A stretch of DNA of 64,000 nt from Protonemura montana (Eukaryota; Arthropoda; Insecta; Plecoptera; Nemouridae): contig OX387612.1 of the NCBI GenBank assembly GCA_947568835.1, positions 11,286,001-11,350,000 of the forward strand, read 5' to 3'. Of this stretch, positions 43,901 to 54,700 are shown one piece after another (the stretch's first letter is position 1; each line of letters starts with the position of its first letter). The notes under the pieces are model-generated. The model made no database searches and was not told where the DNA came from. It saw only the letters and a list, made by a program, of their open reading frames with translations. The position numbers and the translations under genes were made by a program.

Positions 43901-45623
43901 ATAAAAATTAAGTCGTTCCGAGATATTTGAGCCCGTGTGTGCTTTTCTTCTCGAATTTCGGACTTGGTTTTTGTGATTTTTGTCTGTATTGCTTTGATCT
44001 TTATCATCCCTAAATATTGGTAAGCTTATCTTACTAAACAACTAAAATTGCGTGCGCTAAGCCCTAGGAATAACGCACAGACTGTTGTTCAGATTAAGAC
44101 GAGTCGCTAACGCAGATCTCTGTTTCTCTAGGTGAAAGAGGTGTACCGGGCCCCGATGGGGAGCGGGGCGACAAAGGAACCGAAGGACCAATAGGTCCTC
44201 GGGGTACTGGGGGCGTCAGTGGCGACGTGGGCGACCCTGGTGGTCGTGGCCCTACTGGTGATGTTGGACTCATTGGAGATCCAGGCTTAAATGCGGCAAA
44301 AGGTGACCGAGGATCAACAGGGCCTCCAGGAGACAAAGGAATTGTTGGTGATCCTGGAACTAAGGGATTAGATGGTCCTACGGGAGATCCAGGCGTACGA
44401 GGAACGAAGGGACCTCCTGGCGGTATTGGTATCGATGGAGACGCGGGTCCAGGCGGCGAGACTGGAGAAACAGGTGGGTGGTGACTTGGTAAAATAAGAT
44501 AGCAGAATTGAGAAGCTCTGTCAGGCGATCTCAGCATCTCAATGGCAAAAGTAGTCACTGCTTTCTTTCACCCTTGACAAAGTAACAGGTTCAAGTTGCG
44601 AAACTTCAAGATAATTAGTTGTTGCTGATTAAGCATTCAAAACCCAGTTTTAAATGATCTGTCCTCTTCATCTGTCCTCTTCATCTGTCCGCAGGATTAA
44701 TCGGTTTAACCGGAACACCAGGTCTTGAGGGTCCCGTCGGGCCTCCAGGCCCCATAGGCGACAAAGGCCAAACAGGATTGACTGGAGATGAGGGCCCTCC
44801 AGGCACCAAAGGACCTATTGGTCCTCCAGGGGTCCCTGGCATAAAAGGCGTCGATGGTGCAAAAGGTCCAGCCGGTGATAAAGGTTCTACTGGCGACACC
44901 GGGCCTGTAGGATCAAAAGGAATAGTTGGATTGCTAGGTCCGCCGGGCCCAGCAGCTGTCTGCACAAATTGCGCCGTCAATACTCCTGGTCCTCCAGGAG
45001 TAAAGGGCGACTGTGGGGATCGGGGGCCTCCTGGAAGAAATGGTAGGGATGGTGCTGTTGGTGTCATAGGTCCAATTGGAAATCGTGGAGTTGATACTGT
45101 GGGTCCTCCGGGGGTGAATGGACGGCCTGGTAGGAATAGTGTTGGTCCTAGAGGACCCCAAGGACCACCAGGATATCCGGGATACCGTGTTGGTATGCAG
45201 AATACTTTGCAGAAGATGCTGATCGAAGTTGTCGACGGAGAAATTCAAGAGATTCGGGAGATAACAAATAAGTTGCGGTTGAAAATGACGTCTTTGGCCG
45301 GTGATAGGAGTCCGTCGAGCGCTTGGAAAGAGGTTGTTATCGAACAGCGGAAGAAGTTGCTGGAGAAGCCGTTGGAGTTGTTGGAGAAGGTCGACAAGGG
45401 GTCTCTGTTCAGGACGTCGTCGTTGTCTCTTGAGCAGGGTGTTGCGATAGAGGCGTTGTTGTGGGCCAACTCGGAGGCGATGCGTGACATGTTGAAAGAT
45501 TCTGCATACTTAGTGAGTCAGTTGGGTAACAAGACGGATGTTGAACAGCCTATGGCTGTCAACTTACAAGAGTTGGTCTCGTCGCTGGAGATGGTAGCGG
45601 AGGCCAAGCCTGTCAAATATTGA
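40950..45623 (+). CDS. Secreted collagen-like protein 2 (607 aa)
   Basis: Exons 40950-40961, 41640-41719, 43181-43641, 44132-44473 and 44695-45623 join in frame (1824 nt). Signal peptide [20 protein letters not shown], then a short N-terminal segment with Cys 37 and 43, then Gly-X-Y repeats from about 45 to 462. Breaks include [11 protein letters not shown] with Cys 388 and 391, followed by Cys 405. The C-terminal non-collagenous domain (~145 aa) has [16 protein letters not shown] from 515 and [14 protein letters not shown], corresponding to [16 protein letters not shown] and [14 protein letters not shown] in the paralogue. The N-terminal cysteines are absent from the paralogue, so the two chains differ in disulfide capacity. 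Two introns split Gly codons in phase 1. Function unknown; an extracellular structural role follows from the domain type. Confidence 0.9.
41020..41480 (-). mobile_element. 5S-rRNA-like SINE, tail plus ~3 units, in intron 1 of collagen-like gene 2
   Basis: Inverted tail at 41020-41200 (AACGTCCCTTCCGAAGGACG), then 91-bp units to 41480. It inserts about 60 bp after the exon 1 donor. Confidence 0.83.
41640..41719 (+). CDS. Collagen-like 2, exon 2 (rest of signal peptide)
   Basis: Long T tract then TTTTTTTAG. Reads [20 protein letters not shown] then FGKPLT, ending with two bases of an Arg codon at donor GTAATT. Same phase pattern as the paralogue. Confidence 0.82.
41820..43110 (-). mobile_element. 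tRNA-like element with ~23 tandem 52-bp units and inverted ends
   Basis: Begins CTCTCAAAATCGAAGCCCAA, then minus-sense units with the A box TAGCTCAATTGGTTAGAGCA. At 43026-43095 a single plus-sense half unit and the same end in inverse (GCCGTTTGGGCATCAATTTT) close it. The element therefore has long inverted ends. It fills intron 2 of collagen-like gene 2. Confidence 0.88.
43181..43641 (+). CDS. Collagen-like 2, exon 3 (N-terminal Cys and first helix part)
   Basis: Acceptor GTCTGCTTACAG. Completes Arg, then [20 protein letters not shown] and a 153-codon Gly-X-Y-rich frame. It ends after the first base of a Gly codon at donor GTAATT (43642). Confidence 0.92.
43690..44060 (+). repeat. Dispersed non-coding repeat in collagen-like 2 intron 3
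   Basis: Shares TTTTTCACCAAACTTTTCAA and AGATGTAAAATG-like landmarks with the inverted copy at 26880-27185, and ATATTTGAGCCCGTGTGTGC resembles part of collagen-like 1 intron 2 (31850-32000). No frames. Confidence 0.5.
44132..44473 (+). CDS. Collagen-like 2, exon 4 (middle helix)
   Basis: Acceptor GTTTCTCTAG. Completes Gly and runs 113 codons of Gly-X-Y ([20 protein letters not shown]), ending one base into a Gly codon at donor GTGGGT (44474). Symmetric phase 1-1, so the exon could be skipped without breaking frame. Confidence 0.9.
44563..44660. mobile_element. Fragment of the hammerhead-like foldback family
   Basis: CCTTGACAAAGTAACAGGTT, CAAGTTGCGAAAC and GCATTCAAAACCCAGTTTTA match one arm of the copies at 29258 and 34690, with decay. 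A weaker remnant lies at 45660-45730, after the collagen-like 2 stop. This one is in intron 4. Confidence 0.5.
44695..45623 (+). CDS. Collagen-like 2, exon 5 (last helix part and C-terminal domain)
   Basis: Acceptor CATCTGTCCGCAG. Completes Gly, then [20 protein letters not shown] and so on to TGA at 45621. It contains the three helix cysteines and the whole non-collagenous C-terminal domain. Confidence 0.93.
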
Positions 45624-45855
45624 TCGATGTTTACATATTATTATGATAATAACTATTTGTGACTGGGGTTTTGAATGCTGAGCAAAGAACACCTGATTTT
45701 CTTGACGCTCCGTAACTTATGCCAGTAATTGCAGTAATTGCAGTTACTGCTCACTTTAGCAAAAAGAACGTAGGGAATAGAACTACGTTTATAAACATTT
45801 TGTTCAAACCACAGTTGCAGATATTTCTTTTTTAAGCTCCTGCAATAGTTGGATT

Positions 45856-45861
45856 AATAAA
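45856..45861 (+). terminator. Polyadenylation signal AATAAA of collagen-like gene 2
   Basis: AATAAA about 230 bp after the stop; a second hexamer follows at 45875. Spacing resembles that of the paralogue. Confidence 0.55.
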
Positions 45862-45939
45862 AAGAAAACATGATAATAAATATTAAGATGTTTTGTTTCT
45901 GATTATGTGTGTGTTTTTTTTTTAAACTGAATTTACTGA

Positions 45940-47300
45940 TCTCAAGTAACTTGGACAGAGCATAGGATCCAGCCAGCTGATCTCAAATAACCTAGATAGA
46001 GCTTAGGATCCAGCCAGCTGATCTCAAATAACATGGATAGAGCTTAGGATCCAGCCAGCTGATCTCAAATAACATGGATAGAGCTTAGGATCCAGCCAGC
46101 TGATCTCAAATAACATGGATAGAGCTTAGGATCCAGCCAGCTGATCTCAAATAACCTGGATAGAGCATAGGATCCAGCCAGCTGATCTCAAAAAACCTTG
46201 ATAGTGCATAGGATCCAGTCAGCTGATCTCAAATAACCTGGATAGAGCATAAGATCCAGCCAGCTGATGTCAAATAACCTGGATAGAGCATAGGATCCAG
46301 CCAGTTGATCTCAAATAACCTGGATAGAGCATAGGATCCAACCAGCTGATCTCAAATAACCTGGATATAGCATAGGATCCACCCAGCTGATCTCAAATAA
46401 CCTGGATAGAGCATAGGATCCAGCCAGCTGATCTCAAATAACCTGGATAGAGCATAGGATCCAGTCAGCTGATCTCAAATAACCTGGATAGAACATAGGA
46501 TTGGTTCAGCCAGCTGATCTCAAATAACCTTGATAGTGCATAGGATCCAGTCAGCTGATCTCAAATAACCTGGATAGAGCATAGGATCCTGCCAGCTGAT
46601 GTCAAATAACCTGGATAGAGCATAGGATCCAGCCAGCTGATCTCAAATAACCTGGATAGAGCATAGGATCCAGCCAGCTGATCTCAAATAACCTGGATAG
46701 AGCATAGGATCCAGCCAGCTGATCTCAAATAACCTGGATAGAGCATAGGATCCAGTCAGCTGATCTCAAATAACCTTGATAGTGCATAGGATCCAGCCAG
46801 TTGATCTCAAATAACCTTGATAGTGCATAGGATCCAGCCAGTTGATCTCAAATAACCTGGATAGAGCATAGGATCCAACCAGCTGATGTCAAATAACCTG
46901 GATAGAGTATAGGATCCAGCCAGCTGATCTCAAATAACCTGGATAGAGCATAGGATCCAGCCAGCTAATCTCTAATAACCTGGATAGAGCATAGGATCCA
47001 GCCAGCTGATCTCAAATAACCTTGATAGTGCATAGGATCCAGCCAGCTGATCTCAAATAACCTTGATAGTGCATAGGATCCAGCCAGCTGATCTCAAATA
47101 ACCTGGATAGAGCATAGGATCCAGCCAGCTGATCTCAAATAACCTGGATAGAGCAGAGGATCCAGCCAGCTGATCTCAAATAACCTGGATAGAGCATAGG
47201 ATCCAGTCAGCTGATCTCAAATAACCTGGATAGAGCATAGGATCCAGCCAGCTGATGTCATATAACCTGGATAGAACATAGGATTGATTCAGCCAGCTGA
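45940..47300. repeat. 41-bp minisatellite, second array, ~33 copies
   Basis: Same unit and orientation as 16893-17432. Variants (ACATGGATAGAGCTTAGG; CTTGATAGTGCATAGG; GAACATAGGATTG) recur in blocks. Intergenic, starting about 60 bp past the collagen-like 2 polyadenylation signals. Confidence 0.95.
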
Positions 47301-47543
47301 CGTACTAACTTGTTCTGTTGTTAAAATTGAGTGTTTTTCGTTGATGTTAATTTTGGTTTTTTTGTGCATAATTTTTTGTGGCAAGTTTTGGGTGGAATTC
47401 GGACATTTCACCGATTTCCCTTCAAAGTTCCGAACATGGGCCGCCACTTTATGAATTTTCCAGATGATGATAAGTGCTTTCAAAAGTTGCCTCAAGAGAG
47501 CAGCAGTTATCTATTTTGATTTTTTACGGATGACAGTTGAAAA

Positions 47544-47700
47544 ATGGCACGAAAAGTAGGCGGGATGGCGACCTCATGGACTAGAGAGGAATCAATTAAG
47601 CTAATTGAGCTCCATAAGGAGCAAAAATGTCTCTAAGAGACAGATTCGCCAAATTACTTCAACAGGTAACAAAGAAATTACTACGAAAGGTGTGTTTTAT
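47544..47700 (+). pseudogene. Fragment resembling an MADF/Myb-SANT-like DNA-binding domain
   Basis: A 30-codon frame reads MARKVGGMATSWTREESIKL then IELHKEQKCL before TAA. TSWTREESIKLIELHKE resembles the first helix of MADF/Myb-SANT-like domains found in transposon-encoded and host proteins. The rest is not in frame, so at best this is a relic. Weak call based on one short motif. Confidence 0.3.
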
Positions 47701-47734
47701 CACTAGATTCTAAAAGATCCATTTTGAAATGGAT

Positions 47735-47960
47735 TTCATGCTCAAAAAATCTCCATCAATGTTTACCTCAACGATTGATAAACACGTAACAATATTAAAA
47801 AGCGAGTTAACCTACGAGAAATATCGAAATTAAAATTCATACGACAGTGGCTCCACTTAACGTGACGTTCCGGTACTCTGCATTTTTGTCGGTAAGGTAG
47901 TCATTTGGCGGCCATCTTTCACGCAGAGACTGTAACATTGACGTTGTTTCTCTACCTAGA
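47735..47960. repeat. Dispersed palindromic repeat, copy 3
   Basis: Contains TTAACCTACGAGAAATATCG and GACGTTGTTTCTCTACCTAG, as in 6090-6365 and (inverted) 14155-14405. It accounts for the first part of an open frame starting at 47905, which I therefore do not count as coding. Confidence 0.6.
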
Positions 47961-48000
47961 AACTACACTCAACAGTAATAGGCTTAACTCGGATACAAGA

Positions 48001-49159
48001 ATGAAATTGAATAATATTCTATTAGGTTTGCCCTTCTGGTTTAGATGCTTGTTGCAAGAATCCGAGCGTGGAAGGAGTGGGGCTTGCGTTGAACCGCCAG
48101 CGATGGGTATTAGACGAGGAACCAAACGTCGCGCAGGTACGAAGCTTTGTCGGTTGACGGTCATCCAATTTATGCTAATGTTGTGCTAATTTAAGTTGAC
48201 GCACTCGGGGGGTTTATTCAAACTTTGTTAAAAGCTGAAATCTATTTTTAACTGATTTGCCGTTATTGTGGTAGACTTTAAAGAAGATATTTGACTCGAA
48301 TTTCAAAAATGATATGAAATTTACATTCAAATCTGGTATTTCCAAAAAAGCTCTGTCCTCAAAACAAGCCCAAATTAATTTTTTTACTGTTGTTATTTAA
48401 AATTTATGACCTAAATCAAAGGTCGTTTTTTTTTTTTTAATTTTAAACCGCTATTCGAAATTAAAGAAAGTTGCGCCAGATGTAGGTAACCATAAATTTT
48501 GCTCGAAACATTCCCTTTTCATTCAAACTGTTAGGTAAAAAAATTAAAAAATCAATTAATTTTGTTATTTATTTAGCTCTAATACACACGTTGTAGTGCA
48601 CATTTTCGTATAAGTCTAGTGATCGTAATAATCATAAAGCAACACAATATAATCATAAGACATAATCACCTATTGTACACAATTATTTTCTTTCTTTATA
48701 AATGAAAACTATCAAAAATATATGCGATCCATGTTTAGAGAATTTGATTTGTGCTGTCGTTTGGCAAACATCTGAATCTTGGTATTATTATAATTTTTTT
48801 TTTTTTAATTTTACACATATTTTTAAAGTAAACATATAGAAAACATTGCTGATTTAGTTCAATTGAAACTCTCTTTGTTCCAAACAGACCCGTCGCTCAG
48901 ACCCGAAGAAGCCCTTTACGCAGACGCCAGGGCTCCCATTAGAGACATTGCAGGCCATCATCGCGGTCAGAGCATAGGTCAGAGGGTGGAAGTCGCTGAC
49001 CCATTCTTTGTTCGAAGCTTCGGGAGATTCGTCGCTACAGGAATGTTGCTCCTGGCAAACGGGCGCGAAGTAATTGAGCTTAAAAAAGAGATTTTACTAT
49101 TGATACGGAATCAACAGACGGCAGAATGGGAGAATCGGCCTGCAGTCAATGGCTTTTAG
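48001..49159 (+). CDS. Possible small two-exon gene, unknown product (~135 aa)
   Basis: Candidate exons 48001-48136 (MKLNNILLGLPFWFRCLLQE ... GTKRRA, donor GTACGA) and 48888-49159 (acceptor TTCCAAACAG; DPSLRPEEALYADARAPIRD ... ENRPAVNGF, TAG). The second exon has strong purine-N-pyrimidine codon character and is followed within 4 bp by AATAAA (49163), so a terminal exon is likely. The first exon is less certain: an acceptor TGGTTTAG at 48044 would give an internal exon of the same frame, with the true start further upstream. The product is not recognised; the C-terminal part is amphipathic helical (VIELKKEILLLIRNQQ). Confidence 0.42.
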
Positions 49160-49162
49160 ATG

Positions 49163-49168
49163 AATAAA
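49163..49168 (+). terminator. Polyadenylation signal AATAAA
   Basis: AATAAA directly after the stop codon at 49157-49159 of the putative small gene. The 5S-like element begins about 30 bp later, so cleavage would fall at or just before it. Confidence 0.45.
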
Positions 49169-49199
49169 TACGGACGAATCTTGAAATTAGATGTATCAG

Positions 49200-49805
49200 C
49201 GACGCCGTGTTGTTTAACTTTCATCCCTCCAACCTCTCTCCCGAACAGAACTGGTCATGTGTATAATGGTAACCCATCCAATACCTGACCCAGCGCAGTG
49301 TTGTTTAACTTTCATCCCTCCAACCTCTCACCCGAACAGAACTGGTCATGTGTATGATGGTCACCTATCCAATACCTGACCCAGCGCAGTTTTGTTTAAC
49401 TTTCATCCCTCCAACCTCTCTCCCGAACAGAACTGGTCATGTGTATGATGGTCACCTATCCAATACCTGACCCAGCGCAGTTTTGTTTAACTTTCATCCC
49501 TCCAACCTCTCTCCCGAACAGAACTGGTCATGTGTGTAATGGTAACCCATCCAATACCTGACCCAGCGCAATGTTGTTTAACTTGCATCCCTCCAACCTC
49601 TCTCCCGAACAGAACTGGTCATGTGTATAATGGTCACCCATCCAATACCTGACCCAGTGCAGTGTTGCTTAACTTTCATCCCTCCAACCTCTCTCCCGAA
49701 CAGAACTGGTCATGTGTATGATGGTCACCCATCCAATACCTGACTCAGCGCAGTGTTGCCTAACTTCGGTGATCTCAAGAGGACCGGTGTTTCCAACACG
49801 ACAAA
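49200..49805 (-). mobile_element. 5S-rRNA-like SINE, ~6 units with 5' head
   Basis: Minus-sense 91-bp units. The head at 49760-49805 reads, inverted, GTGTTGGAAACACCGGTCCT and CTTGAGATCACCGAAGTTAG, the best preserved 5S-like first half in the window. No tail. Confidence 0.85.
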
Positions 49806-51585
49806 CCGTTCGGTAGGTAGGTACACATAAAATGATTTACAGATATTTATAAGGATGGTCAAATATAATAAAAAAAATATTTTGTTCTGTTAGGTAGCTA
49901 CATTTTTATTAAAGCTACAAAGTATAATCCAATTTTTATGATAATTATATACATTAATGATCACAATGCTTTTAAGTTCATTTTTTAAACTAGTTTAATT
50001 AATATCAGTTGCAGATACATAATTGTAAAGTGAAAGTAGATAGATTTAAATCTTGTGCAGTGTATAGTAGTTAACAGGCCATGTCGGTGTTTCTGCACTT
50101 CGTTATTTGCGGGCTTTATTCGGCAAAGCTCGGCTATGATCGGCTAGCAAAAGCGGGAACAGTTTTTCATTGAAATCAAACAAAAAGTTTGCTTAACATA
50201 AAATTGTTCGGTCAGAAAAGAACACTAAAGGAAGCTCTGGAAAACATCAACAACGGAGTAAAACAAAACAAAAAGTTGGATTTGAAATATGGGGTAGCCA
50301 TCTTGTAAAAAATCTGTACAAAAATATTCGAATTATAACAAAGACATATTACGGTCGTCTTCTTCCTGAAAAATCGTACCTTTCTGAAAAATGTATGTCC
50401 GAAATGTGGTATTTTTATAATCAGTGTTTTCAGTTTGAGCAATACCTGATTCAAAGTGTATTTCACAACAGAATTCCTAACACCAACTCAACCAGACAAA
50501 ATGGCAGACTCAAATTTGCCCACGTTTGTGTTCATAGAAAAACTCGGGTGCCGCCATTTTGTCAGGCGAAACAAATTGTAGTCATAACACAAAAGAAAAT
50601 TCATTGAAAACACAAGCACTGCGGTATCATTTCACAAAAGCAAGCGATGGCTCGTGCGGCAAGGTTGAAAATAAAATTCCTATGACATTTATTCGTTAAA
50701 CATTCGTTAAAGCTGGCTTTTTAAAAAAGCTATTTCGTTTCGGTTTGCGATGAAAACGTGTGGAGTGTCATTTCTGGAAAGAATTTAAAGCGTGGATTTG
50801 TTTCCAAATTTGACATCCCTGTTAATTGGGACTTTTTGAGTTAAATTCTTGTGCTCTGGCTAGAAGAGAGACAGCATATTTTAGTCTGTTACGCTAGATT
50901 GTGTAAGAGGTGTGCTCAAAATACTCCAATTGATACAAATAAAGAAACCAATCCTCACTGATTCTCGTACTTTGACAGAAAATGTCAATGAAATGTGTGT
51001 GATTTTTAAGCAAACAGCAAGTAGTAACACAATTTTTAAAGCGCCCTTTTCCTTCCCTGCCCTCCGATTGGTGCCTTCTTCCAAAACGCGGCCCGTGCTC
51101 GTAGTATCAAGCCATTTCAAAAACTTCAATTTTGGAATCAAACCCCAAGAGATTGATAATTTTCACGACACCTCCCCCAACAGCGTGACATTCGATATAA
51201 AAGCATATTTTATTTTTAGGTTAAGAACGCGCTCACCCATTACTTCCCGCAGAGGATAACGACATAGTTACAAAAAGGGTCCAGTACAAGCACCAATTCA
51301 TGAATTAAAATACCAATATTTCAGCCTCGAGGCCAACAAAAGAACAATTACAATTAAAGCTGGCAATTTAAGAAATTTTGAATAATTCTAATTTAATCGA
51401 TGTTTGAACTGAAACCTTATTTTAACAACCACTGAAGCTTTTGGATCCTTGGAGATAGGACCAGAGGTTAAACGTGGTAGCATGTGGGTACATAAGGATG
51501 GAATATCTGTGCAAGCTCTATCTGTGGTTATGGTGTCGTCTCCTCTGCGTGGCTTCAGAGCCTCTTCATCGCTTCCGCCTATCGT
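49806..51585. other. AT-rich intergenic region, no gene recognised
   Basis: Several 60-115 codon frames (50212-50607, 50881-51259) overlap on both strands and show no motif. TTTATT near 51210 could be the polyadenylation signal of the minus-strand gene ending at 51586. Confidence 0.5.
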
Positions 51586-51765
51586 CTAGAAGTTTGAGGT
51601 GCCGTCTTCGGCATAGTGCTGCGTGCCAGGAGGTGCCCGATACCCAGGGTAGGTGGTTGTGATGGCGTTCTGGGCAAAGAACTGACTGTAGTCCTTTTTG
51701 ACCGCTCTGGGTCGCATGGCAGGTCCTTTAGCCAACGCTTGCCGAGCTTCGTTTTCAGCGACGGC
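51586..51765 (-). CDS. Pro-rich protein, terminal exon
   Basis: Acceptor (minus) GGTGTTTGCAG, phase 0. Reads AVAENEARQALAKGPAMRPR to the stop at 51588-51586. A basic stretch is followed by a Tyr-rich C terminus. Confidence 0.6.
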   Translation of the reverse strand, partial: AVAENEARQALAKGPAMRPRAVKKDYSQFFAQNAITTTYPGYRAPPGTQHYAEDGTSNF

Positions 51766-54700
51766 CTGCAAACACCAGAGCAAAACAATCACTGAGGTGA
51801 ATTCGGTCTGGCAAATTGTCCTCCCCCCACAGTGAAGCCTGGAAAATTGTCCTCCCCCCCAAACTTTGACTGGCAAATTGTCCGCTATCAAATTGTCCTA
51901 CTACCTTTTAAAACCGTCATCCAAAAGGAATTAGGAATATCTTTTTCCGATTCGTGTTTATCTCGTCAGGTGTCAACATTTCTCGACTGACCCACCCACC
52001 CCTTACTATCTGGTAATTCAATGATCTTTGCAAAAAATCAAACGCAATGGGGTCACTGTCGGCAGAAGAAATATCTGACAGAACAAGAAAATCAAGAAAT
52101 TCTGACTACTGACATAATTCAGTGGTAAATATTGACTTCTAAAAATGCCTAAACCTTACCTCGTAGTTAAAAAAATCAATGCTCCTAAGCATTTTGTATA
52201 CGATCTGCCGCGTAGCGATCTCTTACGGCATATGTCTTAGGCAAATGATGTCTCACCTGGGCCTTCTGCTCGGCTGGCGGCCACTTTTGGTCACCCCTCA
52301 TCATCGTTCCCCTTGGCGTCCTGGTGGGGGGCAAAGCACGCGTGTGCGTAGCCGCTGGCTGCGAGGGGAACACTGGCGCCTCCGCCTGGAACATGAAACA
52401 ACATTATGAACCCGGTGCCGACGCGAAGCCTGCTCCTCTCCAACAGCACCAAGGACCGGCCACCGCTTAGCCTTGTCACTTTGACACACTGTGTTGGCTG
52501 CTCCTGTCCAACAGCACCAAGGACCAGCCACCGCTTAGCCTTGTCACTTTGACACACTGTGTTGGCTGCTCCTGTCCAACAGCACCAAGGACCGGCCACC
52601 GCTTAGCCTTGTCACTTTGACACACTGTGTTGGCTGCTACTGTCCAACAGCACCAAGGACCGGCCACCGCTTAGCCTTGTCACTTTGACACACTGTGTTG
52701 GCTGCTCCTGTTCAACAGCACCAAGGACCAGCCACCGCTTAGCCTTGTCACTTTGACACACTGTGTTGGCTGCTCCTGTCCAACAGCACCAAGGACCGGC
52801 CACCGCTTAGCCCTGTCACTTTGACACACTGTGTTGGCTGCTCCTGTCCAACAGCACCAAGGACCGGCCACCGCTTAGCCTTGTCACTTTGACACACTGT
52901 GTTGGCTGCTCCTGTCCAACAGCACCAAGGACCGGCCACCGCTTAGCCTTGTCCTTTTGACACACTGTGTTGGCTGCTCCTGTCCAACAGCACCAAGGAC
53001 CAGCCACCGCTTAGCCTTGTCACTTTGACACAATGTGTTGGCTGCTCCTGTCCAACAGCACCAAGGACCGGCCACCGCTTAGCCTTGTCACTTTGACACA
53101 CTGTGTTGGCTGCTCCTGTCCAACAGCACCAAGGACCGGCCACCGCTTAGCCTTGTCACTTTGACACACTGTGTTGGCTGCTCCTCTCCAACAGCACCAA
53201 GGACCGGCCACCGCTTAGCCTTGTCACTTTGACACACTGTGTTGGCTGCTCCTGTCCAACAGCACCAAGGACCGGCCACCGCTTAGCCTTGTCTCTTTGA
53301 CACACTGTTTTGGCGCTGTCCTGTGATACTGGTCTATTTGTTGTCAGTCATGACTGGTTGATGACGCAGTTTGCCTGGGTTGTCAGAGAGCGTACATACC
53401 TGAGACACTGGCGCTTGTTGTCGGAGGGTGACAAAGGTGGGCGGTGGCTCGTAGACTGGCGCCGGCGCCTGCACGATTCTTTGGTACACGGGAGCCGCTG
53501 GTTGGACGGGGGCGTTCACGGAGCTTGGTGACCACGGCGCGGCGTTGGGCGACCACGGAGCTACGATCGGGGGCGTTTGCTGAGATTGTTTCGACTCTGT
53601 CAAGGGTTGAGGGGCGGCGGGGTTGAACGCGGCAGGTTGCGCTGATTCCTGTAATGGATGGAAATGTATTGTGTTCATTTTGTTGAGGTTTGGTAGTTTG
53701 ATATCTGGTGAAAAAAGCCGTTGTGTGTTGTTGGTGATGAAGCTTTGTCAAGAGAGGAGGAGGGGAAACCTGGTGCCAGCACGTAGCCTACTCTTGTCAA
53801 AGAGCACCAAAGGGACCACCGGCTTAACGTCCCTTCCGAAGGACGGTTCAATGCGAACAACAGGATTCCTTCACAAATCCATGCTGTCGAGAGGTTGATA
53901 AGCAAGGCGAGTGAAGTTGCTGTACTGACTTTCATCCCTCCAACCTCTCTCCCGAATAGAACTGGTCATGTGTATGATGGTCACCCATCCAATACCTGAC
54001 TCAGCACAGTGTTGCTTAACTTTCATCTCTCTAACCTCTCTCCCGAACAGAACTGGTCATGTGTATGATGGTCACCCATTCAATACCTGACTCAACGCAG
54101 TGTTGCTAAACTTTCATCCCTCTAACATCTCTCCCGAACAGAACTGGTCATGTGTATGATGGTCACCCATCCAATACCTGACCCAGCGCAGTGTTGCTAA
54201 ACTTTCATCCCTCCAACCTCTCTCCTGAACAGAACTGGTCATGTGTATGATGGTCACCCATCCAATACCTGACCCAGCGCAGTGTTGCTAAACTTTCATC
54301 CCTCCAACCTCTCTCCTGAACAGAACTGGTCATGTGTATGATGGTCACCCTTCCAATACCTGACCCAGCGCAGTATTGCTTAACTTTCATCCCTCCAACC
54401 TCTCTCCTGAACAGAACTGGTCATGTGTATGATGGTCACCCTTCCAATACCTGACCCAGCGCAGTATTGCTTAACTTTTATCCCGCCAACCTCTCACCCG
54501 AACAGAACTGGTCATGTGTATGATGGTCACCCATCCAATACCTGACCCATCGCAGTGTAGCTTAACTTTCATCCCTCCAACCTCTCTCCCGAACAGAACT
54601 GGTCATGTGTATGATGGTCACCCATCCAATACCTGACCCAGCGCAGTGTTGCTTTAACTTTCATCCCTCCAACCTCTCTCCCGAACAGAACTGGTCATGT

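Noticed and set aside
40885..45623. Naming the collagens as silk or cuticle collagens
   Set aside because: Size and signal peptide would fit, but nothing in the sequence distinguishes silk, cuticle or basement-matrix use.
47905..48000. Upstream extension of the small gene to a start at 47905
   Set aside because: This stretch belongs to the dispersed repeat also found at 6290-6360 and 14160-14240, so it is unlikely to encode the N terminus.
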